From the NCBI GenBank assembly GCA_020634435.1, contig JACKBS010000011.1, positions 186,001 to 250,000 on the forward strand: a stretch of DNA of 64,000 nt. The letters run 5' to 3'. Source of the stretch: Ardenticatenaceae bacterium. GTDB lineage: Bacteria > Chloroflexota > Anaerolineae > Promineifilales > Promineifilaceae. The notes below the pieces were generated by a model. It was given only the letters and a program-made list of their open reading frames with translations. It ran no database searches and was not told the origin of the DNA. A program made the position numbers and the translations under genes. The first letter of the stretch is position 1, and the number at the start of each line of letters is the position of its first letter. Of the stretch, positions 18,633-26,949 are shown piece by piece.

Positions 18633-19367
18633 CTACGCATCAACTTTCTTTTGTTCAATGTGTTGGTTTATGAGCAGCCAATCAGGATTGTCTTTTAACA
18701 AAGCCAAAACATCGTGCCAGTTAAATTTATCGTGTCCAAAGTGATGGTAAATGCGGCGGATCAATTCTAAATCTTCTGGTGTATCGACCGTCCAGCGGTG
18801 GTGAGAGTAATCAAATGGATTCGTAAAACCACCGACTGAAAACAGCTTCGTTTGCTGATACAGATACGGCGTTACATGTTCTCTGGTATTGGCGTTTTGA
18901 TCTTCTTGCCAGGCTCGCTTGAGTGCTTCCATTGTGAAAACTTCAGTGTCTAAGCCTCGGGGGAATGTGCGAGCAGGTAGAAAGTTTGCCGTGTAATCAT
19001 AAGCTGGGTCTGCCGCTAAAAAATGAGTGATAACTTTATCAACTATTTCTGGCTCAATAAGTGGGCAGTCAGACGTAATTCTGACAACTACGTCAGCTTG
19101 ATATTGTGTGGCAGCCTTGTAGTATCGATCAAGCACGTCAGTTTCGCTACCGCGTACGCAAGCCCAGCGCATTTGAGCACAATAAGCCGCCAACTGATCA
19201 TCAACCGTTTCGGTCGTGGTGGCAATAACAATTTTGCTAAGCTTGTTTGCTCTTTGTAACCGTTTAACGGCACGGGCCAGCATAGTATCCCCCGCAATAT
19301 CCAAGAGGACCTTGCCCGGCAAGCGGGTGCTGCCCATACGGGCTTGCATAATGGCGACTATGTTCAC
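18633..19367 (-). CDS. pseF: CMP-pseudaminic acid cytidylyltransferase, 244 aa
   Basis: The protein belongs to the SpsF/PseF nucleotidyltransferase group, with the nucleotide-binding motif MQARMGSTRLPGKVL at the N-terminus and RITSDCPLIEPEIVDKVI in the core. Given complete pseB, pseC, pseGH and pseI around it, it most likely activates pseudaminic acid with CTP. The start is GTG at 19367, which overlaps pseC by 4 nt; the stop abuts the pseGH start region. SpsF-type enzymes elsewhere act on other sugars, so the assignment relies on context. Confidence 0.85.
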   Translation of the reverse strand: MNIVAIMQARMGSTRLPGKVLLDIAGDTMLARAVKRLQRANKLSKIVIATTTETVDDQLAAYCAQMRWACVRGSETDVLDRYYKAATQYQADVVVRITSDCPLIEPEIVDKVITHFLAADPAYDYTANFLPARTFPRGLDTEVFTMEALKRAWQEDQNANTREHVTPYLYQQTKLFSVGGFTNPFDYSHHRWTVDTPEDLELIRRIYHHFGHDKFNWHDVLALLKDNPDWLLINQHIEQKKVDA

Positions 19368-20557
19368 CTTTGATAAGCCTCCACCACCTTTTGAACGGCC
19401 GTAACCACATCTTCCACATCGCTATTGGTCATCTGTGGGAAAATCGGCAGGGTCAAGAGACGCTCATAAGCAGCCTCGGCTGCCGGGCAATTACCTGGTC
19501 CGGTGCCAAATGTTTGTTGGTAATAGGGATGTAGATGCACCGGAATGTAGTGGACATTAACACCAATGCCTTCCGCGCGTAACGCCTGGAAAATGGCCGC
19601 TCGATCCACGGTTAAACTTGCTAGATCAAGCTGCACCATGTAAAGGTGGTAGGCATGAGACACACCGGATCGTACGGACAGCGGGGCCACGGCATCAACC
19701 TGGGCGAGGGCGGCATCATACATGTGAGCAATTGCCTGCCGCTTTTCCACCCAACCAGCTAACTTTTTCAGCTGGCTAATGCCCAAAGCGGCTTGAAAGT
19801 CTGTCAGACGATAGTTATAGCCGAGGTCAACCATCTCATAAAAAAAGCCGCCCTGCTCGGCACGCTGACGGTGATCGCTGGTGATGCCGTGGTTACGAAA
19901 CACACGCATCTTTCCGGCCAATTTGGAGTCATCGGTTGTGATCACACCGCCCTCGCCAGTGGTAAGATGCTTTACCGGATGAAGACTAAAGGTGTTCAAA
20001 CCGGCGAGCGTGCCTACGGAACGGCCGTTATAATTCCCGCCAACAGCGTGGCAAGCATCATCAATGACGACAAGATTGTGTTTTTGCGCAATAGCGTTGA
20101 TAGCGTCATAGTCACAAGGCTGGCCTGCGTAATCCACTGCGACAATAGCTCGGGTGCGCGTGGTAATTTTTTCTTCAATCGTGTTGGGATCAAGCAAAAG
20201 CGTCTCTGGTTCTACGTCGGCAAAAATGGGTTTGGCTCCCAAGTAAACGGCCGCATTGGCGCTGGCGGCAAAGGTCATGGGGGTCACGATAACTTCATCG
20301 TCTGGCCCCACCCCCGCCGCATACATGGCAGCATGCAAAGCGGCCGTACCGTTGCTCACAGCAACTGCTTCGGCAGCACCGGTTTGTTGGGCAAAAGCTT
20401 CTTCAAACTGGCCAATCGTGGGTCCTGTCGTTAACCAATCAGAGTGCAGTACGTCAATGACGGCTGAGATATCTTCGTCATCAATGGATTGACGGCCGTA
20501 AGGCAGTAGCGCCTGACGGACAGGTTCTCCACCCTCTATTGCCAATCTACCCTTCAT
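19364..20557 (-). CDS. pseC: UDP-4-keto-sugar aminotransferase, 397 aa
   Basis: A PLP-dependent aminotransferase of the DegT/DnrJ/EryC1 family. The PLP lysine is Lys196 in SLHPVKHLTTGEGG, the pyridine-binding Asp is in VVIDDACHAVGG, and SNGTAALHAAMYA binds phosphate. N-terminal LPYGRQSIDDEDI matches PseC. It converts the 4-keto product of PseB to UDP-4-amino-4,6-dideoxy-N-acetyl-L-altrosamine. It overlaps pseB by 11 nt and pseF by 4 nt, which indicates translational coupling. Several ACGGCCGT palindromes lie within it, suggesting long residence in this genome. Confidence 0.9.
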   Translation of the reverse strand: MKGRLAIEGGEPVRQALLPYGRQSIDDEDISAVIDVLHSDWLTTGPTIGQFEEAFAQQTGAAEAVAVSNGTAALHAAMYAAGVGPDDEVIVTPMTFAASANAAVYLGAKPIFADVEPETLLLDPNTIEEKITTRTRAIVAVDYAGQPCDYDAINAIAQKHNLVVIDDACHAVGGNYNGRSVGTLAGLNTFSLHPVKHLTTGEGGVITTDDSKLAGKMRVFRNHGITSDHRQRAEQGGFFYEMVDLGYNYRLTDFQAALGISQLKKLAGWVEKRQAIAHMYDAALAQVDAVAPLSVRSGVSHAYHLYMVQLDLASLTVDRAAIFQALRAEGIGVNVHYIPVHLHPYYQQTFGTGPGNCPAAEAAYERLLTLPIFPQMTNSDVEDVVTAVQKVVEAYQR

Positions 20558-21521
20558 CTATCATCCTCTGCAACTCTTCTGTTGTTAACCATTGATCATT
20601 GGTGTCGCTGCTATAAGAAAAGCCATCGGGCAATGTTTCGGCACCTTCCCAATTTGCTGCCTCCCACCAGGAATGTGCAGGTTTAATTACAAACCGGTCA
20701 TTTAGCTCCACGGCCTGGCGTGCCTCATCAACCGAGATCATAGACTCGTGCAATTTTTCACCTGGTCGAATACCAATCATTTGGATATCACACTCAGGGG
20801 CCATCAACTTTGCCAGATCCATAATGTTCATACTGGGGATTTTGGGAATAAACACTTCGCCCCCGTACATTGTCTCAATACTGGATATAACAAATTTTAC
20901 GCCTTGTTCCAGCGTAATCCAGAACCGCGTCATGCGTTCATCGGTAATCGTTATGGTACCACTTGGCCGTTGCTTTCGGAATAAGGGTATCACGCTGCCA
21001 CGACTGCCTACAACATTGCCATAACGCACACAGGCAAATCGTGTCCCTTCTTTACCCCGATAGGCATTTGCCTGCACGAAAAGTTTTTCCGCTACTAATT
21101 TTGTTGCACCATAGAGGTTGATGGGGGCCGTTGCCTTATCAGTGCTCATTGCCAATACGTGACTCACGCCACAATCTAATGCCGCTTCAATCACGTTTTT
21201 GGCGCCCATAACGTTGGTCATAATCGCTTCAATTGGATTATATTCACAAGCTGGTACTTGCTTTAGTGCGGCTGCGTGAACTACAATATCTACCCCATTC
21301 ATCGCCCGTCGCAGACGAGCTTCATCACGGACATCGCCGATGAAATACCGTAGGGAGACGTGGTTAAATCCAGCTGTGCGCATTTCATGTTGCTTTAATT
21401 CATCTCGGCTAAAGATGATTAATTTTTTTGGCTTATACTCTGCTAGCATAACTTCCACAAACTTTTTCCCAAACGAGCCGGTGCCGCCGGTAATTAGGGT
21501 GGTTTTATCTTGCCAGTTCAT
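20547..21521 (-). CDS. pseB: UDP-GlcNAc 4,6-dehydratase (inverting), 324 aa
   Basis: An extended short-chain dehydrogenase with the NAD(P) motif TLITGGTGSFGKKF and the characteristic MSTDKATAPINLYGATK block containing the Asp-Lys and Tyr-Lys catalytic residues. This is the PseB/FlaA1 type that makes UDP-2-acetamido-2,6-dideoxy-arabino-hexos-4-ulose, the first step towards pseudaminic acid. ATG at 21521 has AGGAG about 9 nt upstream. It is the first gene of the pse operon; a strong minus-strand terminator at 21678-21722 separates it from the chain-length gene, so a promoter must lie in the roughly 155 bp between. Confidence 0.92.
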   Translation of the reverse strand: MNWQDKTTLITGGTGSFGKKFVEVMLAEYKPKKLIIFSRDELKQHEMRTAGFNHVSLRYFIGDVRDEARLRRAMNGVDIVVHAAALKQVPACEYNPIEAIMTNVMGAKNVIEAALDCGVSHVLAMSTDKATAPINLYGATKLVAEKLFVQANAYRGKEGTRFACVRYGNVVGSRGSVIPLFRKQRPSGTITITDERMTRFWITLEQGVKFVISSIETMYGGEVFIPKIPSMNIMDLAKLMAPECDIQMIGIRPGEKLHESMISVDEARQAVELNDRFVIKPAHSWWEAANWEGAETLPDGFSYSSDTNDQWLTTEELQRMIDEG

Positions 21522-21841
21522 TCAATTTACTCCTGAAACAAATCCAGAAACATACACAAATTAAGGATTTCCCGGATATGGTATAAATAAAATTTCAGAG
21601 ACAACGTATTGTCATGTTTTCAATAAAAGACACTTGTCATCACTTGAAAACTTTTTGCAAAAGTGAGACTCAAAAAAGACAAAAGCATTTTGATATTCGT
21701 AGCATACCAAAATGCTTTTGTCATCAAAAAGTCCAATCACCCAAGTTGTGGTTTCAACAAATAATGGGTATTTTAACGTTTAGAGTCCTAACACAGAACG
21801 ATTACAACATAATGCTTTTACTTGAATCATGAGATCGCTTG
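21522..21841 (-). other. Intergenic leader of the pse operon
   Basis: These 320 bp are AT-rich and hold no credible gene. They contain the minus-strand terminator described separately and, between it and pseB, the presumed pse promoter. No convincing -35/-10 pair could be picked by eye. The AGGAG ribosome-binding site of pseB is at about 21530-21534. Confidence 0.5.
21678..21722 (-). terminator. Rho-independent terminator after the wzz-like gene
   Basis: A perfect 15-bp inverted repeat (GACAAAAGCATTTTG at 21678-21692 and its complement at 21708-21722) with a 15-nt loop is followed on the minus strand by TTTTTTG. This fits an intrinsic terminator ending transcription from the chain-length gene before pseB. 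Confidence 0.85.
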
Positions 21842-23062
21842 CTATGAAGTAAGGTTCACTTTCATTTGCTGCCACCAAGTGATACCAAACACAATTGATA
21901 AACCAAGTAGTAATCCAATAACGCCTGCAGCCAGGGTAAAGAGCACCGTGTTTCGGCTTCGGGGCTCATTTGGCTCTACTGCCTGACTGATTAAGCGCAA
22001 GCCGCGATTTTCATCCTGTGTCGTGATCTTTTCTTCTTCTACCTTCCGGGCAAGCGAGAGATATGTCTCACTCGCAATAAGCCGATCAGCAAGCAAGCGC
22101 TCATGCGTAACAATCGCTTCCTGCCATTCTTGTTGCAAGCTTAGTATTTCAGGTTCTAACGCTGAAAGCCTGCTTTCAACCGTTGAAAGTTTAATTTGAA
22201 GAAACTCAATCAACCGATCAAGAAATTCAAGCTGTTCGTTCTTGGTGCTACCAATCAATGAAACGTCAGAATCAAACTGAAAAAATAGTGGTGTAACCGT
22301 CTGTGAATTAAAACCTTCCATTTGTAACGTAAGACCAACTAGTTGATCTGCCAAAGTAAAAGAAATGTTGCTATTTTGACCAATCAACTGCTCCCGCAGC
22401 AGCTCGGCATCCTGTATAAGCTGCGTAAGATTTTGTTTGTCGCTCAGATATAAAGTTTGTTCTTGGTTATAAAATGTCAGGGTGTTGCTTATTGTATTGG
22501 TGCGGTTGATCTCTTGAAAAGCGATGAGATTATTGTCCGCTGTTTGTAAATTCTCTTCGGCTTGAAGTAATTGGTTTTCAAAAAAAGCATATTGCCCGCT
22601 ATCTTGAATGCCCAAAATCGTATTGAGTTGGGTTACAAAAATATCTGCCCAGAGGTTTGCGATTTCTGCTGCCTTAGCTGGTTCCGCAGCCGTTACGGAT
22701 AAACGCACGATCGACCGGTCGCTGCCAGATTGTGCTTGAACCATTGCGCGCAATTTCTCTAGCGTAGTGACTTCATCCAGTGCCTCTTGCTGGATTAGTT
22801 GGGACAAGACAATATCGCTTACTGCTAACTCTGGTAAGACGGATAAGGGCTCTCTGTTGGTTACTTCTTGAATGCGGGGATCAAACTGAAAAATGGCACT
22901 GTTTTCTGCCACAAATACTAGAGCGGTTGCCTCATAAGATCTATTTGATGAAAAAATCGCTATAAACGTGATAATAGCACAGAGTAAGGCAAAAGCTGCA
23001 ATCCACTTTGCTCGTTTGAATAGCGCTTGTAGATACGGTAGTAAATCAATTTCCTCTTCCAA
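21842..23062 (-). CDS. Wzz/chain-length-determinant family protein, 406 aa
   Basis: The two-helix topology of polysaccharide co-polymerases is clear. There is a TM helix at about residues 18-33 (AKWIAAFALLCAIITFIAIF), a long extracytoplasmic coiled-coil region, and a C-terminal TM helix following the Pro-rich NEPRSRNTVLFTLAAG. No tyrosine-kinase domain is attached. It should regulate chain length in the Wzx/Wzy pathway. The start is TTG at 23062, supported by GGAGGG 4-5 nt upstream. An IS element now lies 76 bp upstream, between it and its former neighbour, so its expression may have changed. Confidence 0.82.
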   Translation of the reverse strand: MEEEIDLLPYLQALFKRAKWIAAFALLCAIITFIAIFSSNRSYEATALVFVAENSAIFQFDPRIQEVTNREPLSVLPELAVSDIVLSQLIQQEALDEVTTLEKLRAMVQAQSGSDRSIVRLSVTAAEPAKAAEIANLWADIFVTQLNTILGIQDSGQYAFFENQLLQAEENLQTADNNLIAFQEINRTNTISNTLTFYNQEQTLYLSDKQNLTQLIQDAELLREQLIGQNSNISFTLADQLVGLTLQMEGFNSQTVTPLFFQFDSDVSLIGSTKNEQLEFLDRLIEFLQIKLSTVESRLSALEPEILSLQQEWQEAIVTHERLLADRLIASETYLSLARKVEEEKITTQDENRGLRLISQAVEPNEPRSRNTVLFTLAAGVIGLLLGLSIVFGITWWQQMKVNLTS

Positions 23063-23138
23063 TCAACCCTCCAGTTTCTTGAATCCAACAATCAGATCAT
23101 ACATGAGTAGGTGGTTACGAGCAAACAACATTCGCCCA

Positions 23139-24420
23139 CAGGGCTTTTCCAAAGTCAGGAAGACAAAGCAAGCTGAGCCAAGCGAGCGTTCAATTGAGCA
23201 TTAAAATGCCGTAAGGCATAAGCCAAATTGGCAAAACCCAGCTTTTGCGCCAAGCCGACAATAAAATTGTTTAAAACTGCAACCGCCTCAGCTTGTGTAG
23301 CACTCTTCATTTTCGTGGCATCTTCATGCAAAGTCACATCACGTCGATAATGTAACCCATTTTCTATGCACCAATGAGCACGGGCCAGAGCAAGCAACTG
23401 CTGCGCCACAGTTGGCTCAGGCCCCAAACTAGATATCCCATAAGCTGTTTCTAGAGACGTAAGGCCAGTTGCTATGTGCGTCACTTTTCTCTCCAACCTG
23501 AACACCAACTTGGCATTGGGCCAATTCAAGAACTCTGTTTCGTCGTAGATAACTCGTATCCGTCTTTGCTCAATGCGGCCATGTCCTTTGTCAAGCGAGG
23601 TGGCTTCATGGTACTCAAGCGCGGGAATGTGCCATCCTTTGGCTTTGCGCGGTGGTTGAAAAAACTGCTGCACATCCGCTAAAAGGGTCGGCTGATTATC
23701 TTTGACAAACCAGAGGTAGTCACCCCCTTGTGCCGTGACTTGCACAGACAATTTTCGTTGAGTGAACATCGCATCCCCAGAGACAACTTTTCCTTTTAGA
23801 TTGAGTTTTGCCAATAAGCGCGGTGCCGCTGTTATTTCATTCTCTTTGGATGCGACTTCAAGTTGGTCTTGGACGACGCCTCCCTCTGGCAGATAGGCTG
23901 AGAGCAAATGGACCCCTGTTTTTTCTCCTTTGACAATGGTCCCGCGCATCGTTTTCCCATCCAGCACCATTTGCTCACTGGCATCGCCGCCATACCTATC
24001 ATGCAGATAGTGCCCCACCACCTTTTGCAATTCTTGGGCGATGATGGTTTCAGAGAGTGTCCGTCTGATGGTGTTGAGTGAGGGCACCTGGGCGTGTTTG
24101 AGGTTAAACAAGGTCACAAATTGCTCTTTTCTTAGCTTCAGCCAATCGGCTATGCTTGATGGCTTGGTTTCTCCCGCTAACTTTGCCAGGAGTATCATAG
24201 CTAGCAGACAGGGTAGTTTGTATCGGATACCTTGTGCCTTTCGCTGGTCGTTCACAGCTTCAAACTGTGTCATGAGTTCCTGGATGTCAAATGATGGATA
24301 TGTACTATCTAGTCCGGCTAATGTAATATTGTGCATGAGAATCTCTTTTGTGTTGTGGTTTGTTTGGTCACTACCACTTTAACAATTTGAGATTCTTTTT
24401 TCGACTTTGGAAAAACCCTG
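23139..24420. mobile_element. ISAs1-family insertion sequence, complete (1282 bp)
   Basis: The element has inverted ends beginning CAGGG(C/T)TTTTCCAAAGTC, with one mismatch in 18 bp, and an intact transposase. It is flanked by a perfect 10-bp direct repeat CATTCGCCCA at 23129-23138 and 24421-24430, which is a typical target duplication for this family. Intact ends, duplication and ORF indicate a recent, probably still active, insertion. It sits in what was about 89 bp of intergenic DNA between the GT2 gene and the wzz-like gene. Confidence 0.95.
23155..24336 (-). CDS. ISAs1-family transposase, 393 aa
   Basis: The N-terminal part (DQRKAQGIRYKLPCLLAMILLAKLAGE, then KLRKEQF) matches the transposase-associated domain of ISAs1 elements. 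The catalytic domain carries the first Asp in QMVLDGKTMRGT, a second in VVSGDAMFTQRKL and the Tyr/Arg/Glu region near ARAHWCIENGLHYRRDVTLHED. This gives a DDE triad typical of IS4/ISAs1-type enzymes. The full length is close to the family norm and no frameshift is seen. The stop codon lies inside the left inverted repeat. It is oriented like the surrounding polysaccharide genes. Confidence 0.95.
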   Translation of the reverse strand: MHNITLAGLDSTYPSFDIQELMTQFEAVNDQRKAQGIRYKLPCLLAMILLAKLAGETKPSSIADWLKLRKEQFVTLFNLKHAQVPSLNTIRRTLSETIIAQELQKVVGHYLHDRYGGDASEQMVLDGKTMRGTIVKGEKTGVHLLSAYLPEGGVVQDQLEVASKENEITAAPRLLAKLNLKGKVVSGDAMFTQRKLSVQVTAQGGDYLWFVKDNQPTLLADVQQFFQPPRKAKGWHIPALEYHEATSLDKGHGRIEQRRIRVIYDETEFLNWPNAKLVFRLERKVTHIATGLTSLETAYGISSLGPEPTVAQQLLALARAHWCIENGLHYRRDVTLHEDATKMKSATQAEAVAVLNNFIVGLAQKLGFANLAYALRHFNAQLNARLAQLALSS

Positions 24421-24443
24421 CATTCGCCCAGAATGATTCTAGA

Positions 24444-25415
24444 TTATTTAGCCCACCAGCCTGAATTAAGGTTAGCTTTTCGATTCTGCAAAAAGTACCA
24501 CCGAATTCTGTAGACAGTTGTCGGAATTGGTTTAACTAAACAGGCGAGCCAGTAAAGGAGGTACCGAAGTTTACTTGGTTTCATTCGGATAGCTTGCCAA
24601 AAACATGCTCGGGCATTTGAAATTTCACCGCGACGCAAGTAGTGTGTACCCTGATATCGGTAAGAAATGGCTACCAATTCATAATAAGGGGGTTTTAGTT
24701 TTTCCGGCGCAAGCCCCAATAACTTTTTTAAGACGTACCGTCTGTTTTCGCCCGTGACTTTCGGAGATGTGGTTTGAGAAAGACTGTCAAGCCGCTTACG
24801 AATTTGCACCAAAGGTTGATTTACATAACCTATCGGATAATGAATGGCAATACGAGACCACAAATCTGTGTGTTCTTCGGTCTGTAATAGTTCATCGAAC
24901 AAACCAACTTTTTCAAAAACACTTCGCTCTATGACCGTTGACGGTAAAGGAATTTCAAACTTGTTAGAAATATAAGGAATGAGAATATCCCCCTGGTATA
25001 TGCCCTGTGCACGGCTTAGTTTGCCAATGATTTCGCTCTTCCCAAACCACGAATAGTAAGAATCACAATAGCACCATTTCAAGCCTGTCTCTTGCAAATA
25101 CTTGATTTGTTTGGCTGTTTTTTCCGGCAACCAAATATCATCAGCATCAATAAACGCAATATATTGACCAGAAGCTTCACGAATTCCCCTATTTCTTGCC
25201 GCTGCCGCGCCTAAATTGGGTTGACGGATATAGTTGACAGTTTCATGGGAAGCGACGGCCTTACCAGTTGTATCTGTTGAGCCATCGTCAATCACAATAA
25301 TTTCAATGTCTTTACATGTTTGGTTCAAAATACTTGAAATAGCATCATTTATGAACGTTGCTGCATTAAAAGCAGGCAGTACAACAGTCAAAAGCTTCAA
25401 CGATGAGGTCTCCAT
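24444..25415 (-). CDS. GT2-family glycosyltransferase, 323 aa
   Basis: A GT-A fold enzyme with TVVLPAFNAATFINDAI, EIIVIDDGSTDTTG, the GAAAARNRGIREA helix and the DXD-type motif FIDADDIW. The C-terminal part (REISNARACFWQAIRMKPSKL) looks helical, with a hydrophobic segment around LLYWLACLVKP. It transfers an unknown sugar in the polysaccharide locus. It lies 15 bp downstream of the sulfotransferase gene and was probably continuous with the wzz-like gene before the IS insertion. It is AT-rich and has no ACGGCCGT palindrome. Confidence 0.9.
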   Translation of the reverse strand: METSSLKLLTVVLPAFNAATFINDAISSILNQTCKDIEIIVIDDGSTDTTGKAVASHETVNYIRQPNLGAAAARNRGIREASGQYIAFIDADDIWLPEKTAKQIKYLQETGLKWCYCDSYYSWFGKSEIIGKLSRAQGIYQGDILIPYISNKFEIPLPSTVIERSVFEKVGLFDELLQTEEHTDLWSRIAIHYPIGYVNQPLVQIRKRLDSLSQTTSPKVTGENRRYVLKKLLGLAPEKLKPPYYELVAISYRYQGTHYLRRGEISNARACFWQAIRMKPSKLRYLLYWLACLVKPIPTTVYRIRWYFLQNRKANLNSGWWAK

Positions 25416-25430
25416 GGCTAAGGAAATACG

Positions 25431-26444
25431 CTACCAATCAAGGTTTTTCTCATACCCTAATTGAATCAAAAGGTCGCCTATATATTGTTTGCATTGCTTT
25501 TTTAACTCTGCAGAAAAATCCTTCTTCCAGGCTCCTATTTTCCCTCTTCGAAAAGTATGAGTGCCGCCAAACAAAGTTGCCCCAATTTTTCTCGCTTCTT
25601 CCGGTGCGAGTGAAACACCTATATGGTTTGCGATAAGTAGGATAGTTTCGACCTGAGAATTTAGGTTGCCACCTCCGTGTGGACCTACTAAATCTTCAAA
25701 ACGTGTCAGAAGAACATAAGATTTATCCATCCAGGGCAAGTATTCAAGGATTATCTCTCTCATACTAGGCTGCACTGGGTAATCAGTTTGCTCATTCCGA
25801 AAACCTCTTATGATTGAGAGCATACCTTCTTCAAATCCCATTGTCTTGTAAAGAGGGTGTAAAGCCAAACTGCTTTCTCTTAGAAAATAGTGGAGTTCAG
25901 ACAACATAACATCCCTAGGGTCACGCACAATAAAGATCGACTTGAAATTTTCTTTAGCAAGAAAATGTTCAAAAGTAGCTGAATACGGTATGTGCCCGTC
26001 AAAAAAAGAGCCGGGGCGAACATGAGACAATAAAGTGCTCAAGCTTTTTTGTGGGAGAAAAATCTTATGGAATCCGCCTATAGGAACAAAACCCGGCGGT
26101 AGATTGTCTGTACCCTCATCAATTTTTGCTTGCCGTGCCAAATTATAACTCGCCCTTTCACTTGGGAAGCATTGCCAAATCCGCTGTCTGAGCGGCCTCC
26201 AAGGTTGCCAGGGCGTTCCATACATTTCACTGTGAAATGATAGCGTTGTACCGTGAACATCAGGCAATCGGTAGAGAGTTTTGATTAGTAAATTCGTTCC
26301 CGCCTTAGGAATACTATTGACAAAGATTTTGTGCGGTAGATTTGATGAGAAGAAAGGTAAGAATTGTAGAAAGTTTAAATGTAGTAAATCTTTTATTCTT
26401 TCCAGTCTAACCCTCTTTTTGTCAACAAAAAAGCTTTTAAACAC
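25431..26444 (-). CDS. Sulfotransferase-family protein, 337 aa
   Basis: The 5'-phosphosulfate-binding loop is visible as IFVNSIPKAGTNLLIKTLYRLP (PKAGTN in place of the usual PKSGTT). The 3'-phosphate-binding motif is FIVRDPRDVMLSELHYF. These two elements in order define PAPS-dependent sulfotransferases. The enzyme could sulfate the exported polysaccharide or another surface glycan. Start is GTG at 26444, with GGAGG 4-5 nt upstream; the product begins MFKSFFVDKKR. It is the first gene of the minus-strand locus and is divergent from the repeat-protein gene. Confidence 0.82.
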   Translation of the reverse strand: MFKSFFVDKKRVRLERIKDLLHLNFLQFLPFFSSNLPHKIFVNSIPKAGTNLLIKTLYRLPDVHGTTLSFHSEMYGTPWQPWRPLRQRIWQCFPSERASYNLARQAKIDEGTDNLPPGFVPIGGFHKIFLPQKSLSTLLSHVRPGSFFDGHIPYSATFEHFLAKENFKSIFIVRDPRDVMLSELHYFLRESSLALHPLYKTMGFEEGMLSIIRGFRNEQTDYPVQPSMREIILEYLPWMDKSYVLLTRFEDLVGPHGGGNLNSQVETILLIANHIGVSLAPEEARKIGATLFGGTHTFRRGKIGAWKKDFSAELKKQCKQYIGDLLIQLGYEKNLDW

Positions 26445-26949
26445 TAAACCTCCATGCTCCTAAATCAAGCCTAGCAAACGAATGAGTTTCTTCGCTGTTT
26501 ATTTTGAGGTGACAATTATTGAAGTATTGGTTAAGATTAGCCTGAGTGTCTTAGCTTAAACCATCAAAAAAGTACCCAACTTATTTAGCGAGTAATGTCC
26601 AGTTGACAGTTAATGAGTGACTTACAAACTAGAGCATTCGCAGGAATCAAAATTTGAGGTTTGAGGAGATTTTTGACGAACGTATGTAGAAATTCAAAGA
26701 TTGAAACTCAGTTCGATTACTGATACCACAATAAAGTTTGACCAAAGTCTCATCTAGAAAGTTCATCTATGTTTTCGTTTACCGTTCTCTTAAGTAGTTT
26801 CTTAACCTCATTTTGATATGTTAACTTCGATACAAATTTTTTTGTAATTTCATAAACTGAGTTGCTAATTTTGTAATAACTGCTTTATATAAGCTGTAAT
26901 TCTTAACGTTATTTTGTAATAACTTAGTAATTTAGAGGGAAGGGTAGAA
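26445..26949. other. AT-rich divergent intergenic region (505 bp)
   Basis: This spacer separates the divergent sulfotransferase and repeat-protein genes. It is markedly AT-rich, has no ORF worth calling, and should hold two promoters. On the plus-strand side it contains the direct repeat ATTTTGTAATAACT twice (26868-26881 and 26911-26924) and a related TTTTTGTAATTTC at about 26839. A purine-rich ribosome-binding site GAGGGAAGGG precedes ATG 26950. The left 350 bp show nothing I can name. Confidence 0.6.
26868..26924 (+). promoter_or_regulatory. Direct repeat upstream of the repeat-protein gene
   Basis: Two exact copies of ATTTTGTAATAACT lie 43 bp apart, about four helical turns, and end about 25 bp before the start codon. 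A degenerate third copy lies upstream. Spacing and location suggest a binding site for a dimeric regulator, or promoter duplication. This is inference. Confidence 0.4.
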
